5,041 bases of DNA, taken from Candidatus Latescibacterota bacterium. Its GTDB lineage: Bacteria; Eisenbacteria; RBG-16-71-46; SZUA-252. The notes beneath the pieces are model-generated. The model had not been told where the DNA came from. It worked only from the letters and a program-made list of their open reading frames with translations, and did no database searches. Position 1 is the stretch's first letter. Each line of letters opens with the position of its first letter. This document shows positions 1 to 4,306 of the stretch, one piece after another. A program made the translations under genes and the position numbers. Location of the stretch: the NCBI GenBank assembly GCA_016207265.1, contig JACQPZ010000164.1, positions 1 through 5,041 of the forward strand. Reading direction: 5' to 3'.

Positions 1-851
1 GCGTCGCGCGCGGGCTCCGGGGCAAGGCGGCGGTATCGCGCCGCAAGCGCCTCCTCGCCTCCGCCCCCGACGAGGACGGTGTGCGCGCGCCATCGATCCT
101 CGGCGAGTCTCGCGAACTCGGCGAATCGATCGACCGGCCACATCTTGGCTGGGGCACCGGCCCCGAGGTGCAAGGCGAAAAGAGGACGGGGGGCGCCGGC
201 GAGCCACTCCTCGACGATCCGTACATCCTCATCGGACGGGAAGATTTCGGGGACAGGATCGGCGGACGATGCGCCGAGCGCCGCGGCAAGCGTCGCGTGC
301 TGCTCCACCGTGTGGGCTCCCCAAGGAAAGGCCACGCACGTCGTGTGCAGGAACCCGCCTCCGTAGATGCCGTAACCGAGCCGATGCGGGATCCGGGCCA
401 GCGCCGCGGCAAGGTTCTCCTGCGCGAACGACTTGAAATTCACCACGGCGTCGTAGCGTCCGCGGCGAAGCATCCCGATCAGCCTGCGAAACTCGCCCGC
501 GACGAGATACGGGCTCCCCCGATCCCGGTCCCACCAGGACGCGGCGTGGACGAGAATCTCGTCGAGCCGCGGATTGTTCGCGACCACGGATGCGCTCCAC
601 GGCCCGACGAGCATGGCGAGATGCGCATGAGGGAACGCGGCGCGGATCGAGGCCGCGGCGGGCGTGGTCAGGAGCACGTCCCCGAAGTGGGCGAGGTTGA
701 CGAGGAGGATCCGCTCCGGCGCCCGACGCGGCCTCGGGTCGCGCTTTCTCCCCGCGAGCAGGCCTCCGGCCGCGTCCACCGCCATGAAGAGCCGCGTGAG
801 GCCCGGCTTGACGAAGCCGTACCGGCGTCCGGTCTCCGAGCCGGCGCTCAC
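1..851 (-). CDS. Glycosyltransferase family 9 (heptosyltransferase-like), C-terminus cut by window edge
   Basis: Family 9 enzymes such as the ADP-heptose:LPS heptosyltransferases move a sugar from a nucleotide donor onto an outer-membrane or capsular glycan at the cytoplasmic face of the inner membrane. The 283 visible residues show both family hallmarks. An N-terminal Rossmann segment (about 47-64) reads RILLVNLAHFGDVLLTTP, with the Gly57-Asp58 pair. A C-terminal donor-site segment (about 227-243) reads LHLGAGAPAKMWP followed by DRF, then a TVLVGGGGE strand. Family members usually run 340-370 residues, so roughly 60-90 are missing at the left edge. I chose the GTG at 851 because it overlaps the upstream GT2 stop as GTGA, the usual sign of translational coupling. 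The next in-frame ATG is codon 23. The first 45 residues are basic and not part of the core fold. The GT9 fold is confident. The donor (heptose or another sugar) cannot be read from the sequence. Confidence 0.9.
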   Translation of the reverse strand, partial: MSAGSETGRRYGFVKPGLTRLFMAVDAAGGLLAGRKRDPRPRRAPERILLVNLAHFGDVLLTTPAAASIRAAFPHAHLAMLVGPWSASVVANNPRLDEILVHAASWWDRDRGSPYLVAGEFRRLIGMLRRGRYDAVVNFKSFAQENLAAALARIPHRLGYGIYGGGFLHTTCVAFPWGAHTVEQHATLAAALGASSADPVPEIFPSDEDVRIVEEWLAGAPRPLFALHLGAGAPAKMWPVDRFAEFARLAEDRWRAHTVLVGGGGEEALAARYRRLAPEPARD

Positions 852-1825
852 CGCTGCGCCGTCCCGCGCAGGCCCAGCGCCTGGGGGATCGTTCGCGCGA
901 ACATGCGCGCCTCGAGTCGCGCGCGGGAATCGCCCCGCACGCCCCGCCACGCGAGCCAGATCGCCCGCGTGCAGAGCTTGAACACGAGGAGCGAGCGGAG
1001 CACGGGGATCGGAAACCTCAGTCCGTGCTTTCGGACGAACCGTTCGAGCCCCGCGCCTCCGTCCAGCAGCGAGTCGGGCGCCGCAAGGACGCTCGCTCCG
1101 CGGTGGTGGAGCACCCGGGGCCCCGGCAGATAGACGACCGACCAGCCGGCGCGGGCGAAGCGGTAGCACCAGTCGACGTCCTCGAAGTACATGAAGAAGC
1201 GCTCGTCGAAGAGTCCGACCTCGCGCGCGGCTTCCGCCCGGACGAGGCACGCGCACCCGGAGAGCCATCCGACCCGGGTCGGACCGGAGACGCGTCCACG
1301 GAGCGTCGTGCCGCGCGCCCCCAGCCGGAAGAGGAGCAGCGTCTCCACCAGCTCGCGGCCGAGGGTCGGGGTGAACCCCGCGCTCCGCTCGAGACCGCCT
1401 CCCGGGCGCTCCACCTCGGGACCCACTGCGGCGACGCGGGGTTCTGCATCGAGGAAGGCGACGAGAGCCTCAAGCGCCCCGCCGCGCACCTCGGTGTCGG
1501 GATTGAGCACGAACCAATACGGCGCCCGCGAGACCGCGAACCCTTGATTGTTGGCGCGCGCGAATCCCTGATTCTCGCGGTTCACGATCCACCGCACGGA
1601 TGGCCAGCGCGCCTTCAAGGATTCGACGGTGCCGTCGGTGGAGGCGTTGTCCACCACGACCACCTCGCAGTCCACTCCGGCGTGGGCCGCCAGGGACGCG
1701 AGGCAGCGATCGAGGTAACCCTTGCAATTGTAGGAAACAACGATGACCGAGACCCGCGGGGCTTCCGGTCCCGCGGATCGGTGATGCGGGTCACAAAAAC
1801 CAGCCGGTTCGCCGTAGGAAATCAA
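848..1825 (-). CDS. Glycosyltransferase family 2 (GT-A fold, rhamnosyltransferase-like)
   Basis: This is a cytoplasmic or membrane-associated inverting transferase that adds one sugar to a surface-glycan intermediate. From the chosen start it has 325 residues. The GT2 core starts at about 24 with PRVSVIVVSYN. Next come VVVVDNASTDGT (55-66), the NRENQGFARANNQGF loop (82-96) and LNPDTE (107-112), the DXD-equivalent metal and nucleotide site. The acceptor half carries WLSGCACLVR (187-196), then FFMYFEDVDWCYR (210-222), whose Glu215-Asp216 fits the catalytic base, and a VLHHRG segment (238-243). No membrane helix is obvious. No ATG or GTG opens this frame near the domain. I chose the TTG at 1825 because a GGGGG stretch lies 7 nt upstream and only about 23 residues precede the fold. 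TTG codons at 1876 and 1975 would add low-complexity residues. It is the first gene of an operon with the GT9 gene. The donor sugar is unknown; rhamnose is only a family-level guess. Confidence 0.88.
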   Translation of the reverse strand: MISYGEPAGFCDPHHRSAGPEAPRVSVIVVSYNCKGYLDRCLASLAAHAGVDCEVVVVDNASTDGTVESLKARWPSVRWIVNRENQGFARANNQGFAVSRAPYWFVLNPDTEVRGGALEALVAFLDAEPRVAAVGPEVERPGGGLERSAGFTPTLGRELVETLLLFRLGARGTTLRGRVSGPTRVGWLSGCACLVRAEAAREVGLFDERFFMYFEDVDWCYRFARAGWSVVYLPGPRVLHHRGASVLAAPDSLLDGGAGLERFVRKHGLRFPIPVLRSLLVFKLCTRAIWLAWRGVRGDSRARLEARMFARTIPQALGLRGTAQR

Positions 1826-1846
1826 GACCGTGCCCCCATGAACTCG

Positions 1847-1876
1847 ATTCTCACGCGAGGAGGAGGGCGCTGGCAA
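1847..1876 (-). promoter_or_regulatory. Candidate promoter for the GT2-GT9 operon
   Basis: On the minus strand TTGCCA (1876-1871, five of six matches to the -35 consensus) is separated by 18 nt from GAGAAT (1852-1847, four of six matches to the -10 consensus). Transcription would begin near 1840, about 15 nt before the proposed TTG start at 1825. That short leader contains the GGGGG Shine-Dalgarno-like stretch (1837-1833). The agreement between promoter position and proposed start is the main support. Sigma-factor preferences of this organism are unknown. Confidence 0.3.
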
Positions 1877-2009
1877 GTGCGGCCCGGGTGTGGCATGATT
1901 GACTAGTTGAGCGACCCGACGATCCCCCCTCCTTACCCGTCGGCAGCCGGCTTGCTGTTGCCGCTCTGAGCGCAATGGCTTGCGGCGGCGGCGATCCCCG
2001 GCGCTTTAC

Positions 2010-2028
2010 GGCCTCGAGCGATGAGGCC
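2010..2028. repeat. Short inverted repeat upstream of the SDR gene
   Basis: GGCCTC (2010-2015) and GAGGCC (2023-2028) form a perfect 6-bp inverted repeat with a 7-nt spacer, 38 bp before the SDR start codon. It could be an operator half-site pair or a weak hairpin in the 5' leader. In DNA this G+C-rich a 6-bp match can easily be chance. Confidence 0.25.
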
Positions 2029-2057
2029 TCCGTCGTATCCAGATCCGAACGAAACGA

Positions 2058-2063
2058 GAGGGA
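2058..2063 (+). promoter_or_regulatory. Ribosome binding site of the SDR gene (ATG 2067)
   Basis: The sequence GAGAGGGACCG leads directly into ATG 2067. The GAGG core (2058-2061) sits 5 nt before the start codon, good Shine-Dalgarno geometry. This supports translation of the unusual Asn-Gly-rich N-terminus. A second possible site, GAGGA at 2142-2146, lies 10 nt before an in-frame GTG at 2157 that would skip the tract. Confidence 0.6.
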
Positions 2064-2066
2064 CCG

Positions 2067-3197
2067 ATGCTCCTGAACGGGAATGGCAGCGCGAACGGCA
2101 ACGGCGGCGCGAACGGCAACGGGAACGGAGGCAACGGCCACGAGGACGGGCGCCGCGTGACGTTCGGCCGCGCCGGTCGGATCCTCATCACGGGAGGCGC
2201 CGGGTTCATCGGCAGCCACCTCGCCGAGCGCCTGCTGGCGATGGGCTCGACCGTCACGGCGGTGGACGATCTCTCGACGGGTCGGTTCGAGAACATCGCG
2301 CATCTTGCCGAGCGGCCGGAATTCCGGTTCGTGCACGAAACGGTCATGAACGAGAGCGTGATGGATCGTCTCGTCTGCGAGTCCGACATGATCTACCACC
2401 TCGCGGCCGCGGTCGGCGTCAACCTCATCATCAAGAGTCCGGTCCAGACGATCGAAACGAACGTCCTCGGCACCGAGGCGGTGCTGCGGCTGGCGCGCCG
2501 GTATCGCCGGAAGGTCCTGATCGCCTCGACCTCCGAGGTTTACGGGAAAAGCGACAACCATCCCTACCAGGAGGACGACGACCGAGTCCTCGGACCGACC
2601 GCGCGGAGCCGCTGGGCCTACGCGGAGTCCAAGGCGCTCGATGAGTTTCTCGCCCTCGCGTATCACAAAGAGTACCGCGTTCCGGTCGTGATCGCCCGGC
2701 TCTTCAACACGGTGGGCCCGCGGCAGACGGGAGCCTATGGGATGGTGATCCCGCGACTCGTGAAACAGGCGGTTGCGGGCGAGCCTCTCACGGTCTACGC
2801 CGACGGCCGGCAGTCGCGCTGCTTCTGCGACGTCCGCGACGTGGTGCGCGCCCTGACGGGTCTGGCCGAGTCGGCGGACGCGGAGGGGGAGATCCTCAAC
2901 GTGGGGAGCGAGCAGGAAATCACGATCCTCGAGCTGGCGCGACGCATCATCGGTCTCGCGGAGAGCGGATCGAGGATCGAGTTCGTGCCCTATCAGACGG
3001 CCTACGACTCCGACTTCGAGGACATGCGCCGTCGCGTGCCGAACACGGGGAAGATCCGCCGCACGCTCGGCTGGGCGCCGCGCATTTCCCTCGACGATAC
3101 GCTCCGCGAGGTGATCGCCGAATTCACGGCGAAGGCCGCCGGCGCGCCGGCCGCCGGCGCCAGGAAGATCGCCGCCGCGCGGGTCATCCCCGCGTAG
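2067..3197 (+). CDS. NAD-dependent UDP-sugar SDR enzyme, UDP-glucuronate decarboxylase-like
   Basis: This cytoplasmic extended short-chain dehydrogenase/reductase works on a nucleotide sugar. Of its 376 residues, the first 28 are an Asn-Gly-rich tail. The NAD site ITGGAGFIGSH spans 41-51, with Asp67-Asp68 ending strand two, where NAD ribose is usually bound. YHLAAAVGV (110-118), STSEVYG (154-160) and YAESK (185-189) give the Thr155/Tyr185/Lys189 triad. Glu157 and Arg323 (in RRRVPN, 321-326, before LGWAP) align by eye with ArnA Glu434 and Arg619, the decarboxylation residues, and with the equivalent UXS1 positions. Epimerase-type enzymes usually lack that R-x-P motif. So UDP-xylose synthase or a close relative is likelier than GalE. 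Related proteins are often annotated loosely as UDP-glucose 4-epimerase or GDP-mannose dehydratase, so the exact product is open. The C-terminal 23 residues are an Ala-rich basic tail. The gene ends inside the convergent fcl gene. Confidence 0.88.
   Translation: MLLNGNGSANGNGGANGNGNGGNGHEDGRRVTFGRAGRILITGGAGFIGSHLAERLLAMGSTVTAVDDLSTGRFENIAHLAERPEFRFVHETVMNESVMDRLVCESDMIYHLAAAVGVNLIIKSPVQTIETNVLGTEAVLRLARRYRRKVLIASTSEVYGKSDNHPYQEDDDRVLGPTARSRWAYAESKALDEFLALAYHKEYRVPVVIARLFNTVGPRQTGAYGMVIPRLVKQAVAGEPLTVYADGRQSRCFCDVRDVVRALTGLAESADAEGEILNVGSEQEITILELARRIIGLAESGSRIEFVPYQTAYDSDFEDMRRRVPNTGKIRRTLGWAPRISLDDTLREVIAEFTAKAAGAPAAGARKIAAARVIPA
2089..2122 (+). repeat. Tandem repeat encoding the Asn-Gly tract of the SDR enzyme
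   Basis: The 16-bp string GCGCGAACGGCAACGG occurs perfectly at 2089-2104 and again at 2107-2122, an 18-bp (six-codon) period. Further degenerate AACGG and AACGGN units continue to about 2136. The repeat encodes the Asn-Gly dipeptides of residues 4-24. Because the period is a multiple of three, unit gain or loss would lengthen or shorten the tail without shifting the frame. Confidence 0.85.
3134..3160. repeat. Direct repeat and palindrome at the 3' end of the SDR gene
   Basis: GGCCGCCGGCGC occurs at 3134-3145 and again at 3149-3160, a 15-bp (five-codon) period encoding Ala-Ala-Gly-Ala twice in the C-terminal tail. Inside lies a perfect 14-bp palindrome, GCCGGCGCGCCGGC (3138-3151). An alternative 8-bp stem pairs 3137-3144 with 3152-3159 around a 7-nt loop. 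It lies 37 bp before the SDR stop and 24 bp beyond the fcl stop. A hairpin could slow polymerase from either side, but no T-run follows, so it is not an intrinsic terminator. Confidence 0.6.
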
Positions 3198-4161
3198 GCG
3201 CAGGCGCTCCCGACCGGCTCTCGCGGTACCAGCCGACCGTCCGCTTCAGCCCTTCATCCAGCGGCGTCGTGGCCGACCAGCCGAGGAGCCGGTTCGCCCG
3301 CGTCACGTCGAGCGACCGCCTGGGCTGCCCGTCGGGCTTCGTGGGATCCCAGACGAGCTTCCCCGTGAATCCGCAAAGCTCCGCGACTTTCCCCGCCAGA
3401 TCGCGGATCGAGATCTCGGTGCCCGATCCGATGTTTACGGGCTCGCTTCCCGACAGCCGCTCGGCGGCGCGCACGATGGCGCCCGCGGCGTCCTCGACGT
3501 ACAGGAATTCCCGCGTGGCCTTCCCGGTTCCCCAGACCACGAGGCTCGGCTCCCGCGCCTCCGCGGCGGCGGCGCATTTTCGAATGAGGGCCGGGATCAC
3601 ATGCGAGGACTCCGGATCGAAGTTGTCCCCGGGACCGTAAAGATTCACGAGGAGCACGTTCACCGCGTCGAATCCATACTCACGGCGGTAGGCGTCCGAC
3701 TGGACGAGTAGCATCTTCTTGGCAAGTCCGTACGGCGCGTTCGTCTCCTCCGGATAGCCGGCCCAGAGATCCTCCTCGCGGAAGGGAACCGGCGTGAACT
3801 TGGGGTAGGAGCAGATCGTGCCGACGCTCAGGAACCGGCGTACGCCGGCGAGGCGCGCATGCTCCATGAGCAGCGCCCCCATCATGAGGTTCTTGAAGAA
3901 GAAACTACCCGGGTGGCGGCGGTTCGCGCCGATGCCTCCGACGACGGCGGCCAGATGGATGATCACCTCGGGCTTCAAGTCGGCAAGCATCCGCTCGACA
4001 TCGCGCGCGCGGGTCAGGTCGTATTGCGTGGAGCGGAACGTCGCGACGTTCCCGTACCCGTGGGATCCGAAGGCCGCGACGAGGTGGCGGCCCAGGAAGC
4101 CGTCGCCGCCGGTAACGACGATGGGGGTCTCGGAACGGATGAACTGGGCTGTGGCGGTCAT
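3184..4161 (-). CDS. fcl: GDP-L-fucose synthase (GDP-4-keto-6-deoxymannose epimerase/reductase)
   Basis: In this family the enzyme converts GDP-4-keto-6-deoxy-D-mannose to GDP-L-fucose by 3,5-epimerisation and NADPH reduction in the cytoplasm. It has 325 residues, against 321 for E. coli Fcl. TGGDGFLGRH (17-26) is the dinucleotide site. HLAAVVGGIGANRRHPGSFF (69-88) and the following KNLMMGALLMEHA are characteristic of the family. VGTICSYP (113-120) supplies Thr115 and Cys117, matching E. coli Ser107 and Cys109. Tyr144 and Lys148 (YGLAK) match Tyr136 and Lys140. His187 in SSHVIP matches His179. The full active-site set is therefore present, with Thr for Ser. I chose ATG 4161, just before the first strand. 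A GTG at 4215 would add 18 basic residues, and neither start has a good Shine-Dalgarno. A GDP-colitose-type reductase is a possible alternative. The partner gmd is not in the window. The 3' end overlaps the convergent SDR gene by 14 bp. Confidence 0.92.
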   Translation of the reverse strand: MTATAQFIRSETPIVVTGGDGFLGRHLVAAFGSHGYGNVATFRSTQYDLTRARDVERMLADLKPEVIIHLAAVVGGIGANRRHPGSFFFKNLMMGALLMEHARLAGVRRFLSVGTICSYPKFTPVPFREEDLWAGYPEETNAPYGLAKKMLLVQSDAYRREYGFDAVNVLLVNLYGPGDNFDPESSHVIPALIRKCAAAAEAREPSLVVWGTGKATREFLYVEDAAGAIVRAAERLSGSEPVNIGSGTEISIRDLAGKVAELCGFTGKLVWDPTKPDGQPRRSLDVTRANRLLGWSATTPLDEGLKRTVGWYRESRSGAPAPTRG

Positions 4162-4174
4162 GATCTGGTGAGCC

Positions 4175-4203
4175 AGTCTCAGCGAGCGGGATCGTGAAGT
4201 CAA
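4175..4203 (-). promoter_or_regulatory. Candidate promoter for fcl
   Basis: On the minus strand TTGACT (4203-4198, five of six consensus matches) lies 17 nt before GAGACT (4180-4175, three of six). Predicted initiation near 4168 would leave only about 7 nt before ATG 4161, so the mRNA would be nearly leaderless. This would explain the lack of a clear Shine-Dalgarno site. The -10 is weak, so the call rests on the -35 and spacing. Confidence 0.28.
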
Positions 4204-4206
4204 GGC

Positions 4207-4227
4207 GGAGCGCACGTGGAGCGCACG
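4207..4227. repeat. Tandem 10-bp direct repeat, 11-bp period, upstream of the fcl -35
   Basis: GGAGCGCACG occurs at 4207-4216 and again, without mismatch, at 4218-4227, one base apart. The start-to-start period is 11 bp, about one helical turn, so both copies would present to the same face of DNA. The pair ends 3 bp from the TTGACT -35-like element facing fcl. That spacing suits an activator binding as a head-to-tail dimer. No regulator gene is in the window. Confidence 0.5.
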
Positions 4228-4273
4228 GGCTGGACGCCGGCCCGGGTCGGTTCGCCCGGCGGCGAAACCGGCA

Positions 4274-4282
4274 TGCTAGGAT
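4274..4282 (+). promoter_or_regulatory. Candidate extended -10 promoter for the GT4 gene
   Basis: TGCTAGGAT contains the TG extension (4274-4275) and TAGGAT (4277-4282), four of six matches to the -10 consensus. No convincing -35 lies 16-18 nt upstream, as is common for extended -10 promoters. Initiation near 4289 would give a leader of about 18 nt that contains the ribosome binding site. Confidence 0.35.
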
Positions 4283-4296
4283 CGCGCGGGCCCCGG

Positions 4297-4301
4297 GGAG
4301 G
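4297..4301 (+). promoter_or_regulatory. Ribosome binding site deciding the GTG start of the GT4 gene
   Basis: GGGGAGG ends at 4301. Its GGAGG core (4297-4301) is 5 nt before GTG 4307 and 17 nt before the in-frame ATG 4319, so the GTG is the better start. It is the clearest Shine-Dalgarno site in the window. Confidence 0.75.
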
Positions 4302-4306
4302 ACGCG

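Larger units (their letters stand above)
1826..2066. other. Divergent intergenic region between the GT2 operon and the SDR gene
   Basis: These 241 bp separate two divergently transcribed units and should contain both promoters. Toward the minus strand there is a TTGCCA/GAGAAT pair. Toward the plus strand the best match is TGGCATGAT (1891-1899), an extended -10-like element with a poor -35 (TGGCAA, 1871-1876). If used, it would give a leader of about 160 nt for the SDR gene. A 6-bp inverted repeat lies at 2010-2028. A minus-strand AAGGAGG (1934-1928) has no start codon at usable spacing. The frame of the GT2 gene stays open to 1975, but its translation there is compositionally odd and resembles no domain. 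No tRNA, riboswitch or terminator is evident. Confidence 0.5.
4162..4306. other. Divergent intergenic region between fcl and the GT4 gene
   Basis: These 145 bp should hold promoters for both flanking genes. They contain a -35/-10-like pair pointing at fcl, a tandem direct repeat beside it (4207-4227), an extended -10-like element pointing at the GT4 gene (4274-4282), and a G+C-rich inverted repeat (CGCCGG at 4235-4240, CCGGCG at 4256-4261, with an alternative CCGGG/CCCGG stem nested inside). If fcl used the GTG at 4215, part of this region would be coding. Confidence 0.5.

Noticed and set aside
81..1906. Long plus-strand open frames (81-1133 and 1025-1906) opposite the GT9 and GT2 genes
   Set aside because: They are antisense to genes with clear GT9 and GT2 motifs, show no recognisable domain, and are Arg/Pro/Gly/Glu-rich as expected from the reverse complement of G+C-rich codons.
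1871..1912. Possible sigma-54 (-24/-12) promoter around TGGCAA and TGGCATG
   Set aside because: Both have a GG at the -24 position, but neither has a GC dinucleotide at the required 10-bp gap, so the pattern fails.
1924..1934. Minus-strand AAGGAGGGGGG resembling a strong Shine-Dalgarno
   Set aside because: No ATG, GTG or TTG lies 4-12 nt downstream on that strand. The ATG about 30 nt on opens only a 24-codon frame without features. Probably chance.
1851..2666. 271-residue minus-strand open frame across the divergent spacer and the SDR gene
   Set aside because: It is antisense to the Rossmann domain of the SDR gene, has no domain, and contains simple repeats that are only the reverse of the Asn-Gly tract.
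4235..4261. Inverted repeat in the fcl/GT4 spacer as an intrinsic terminator
   Set aside because: It lies upstream of both divergent genes, has a 15-nt loop in its longer form and no T-run, so a terminator makes no sense here. It may be chance in G+C-rich DNA.
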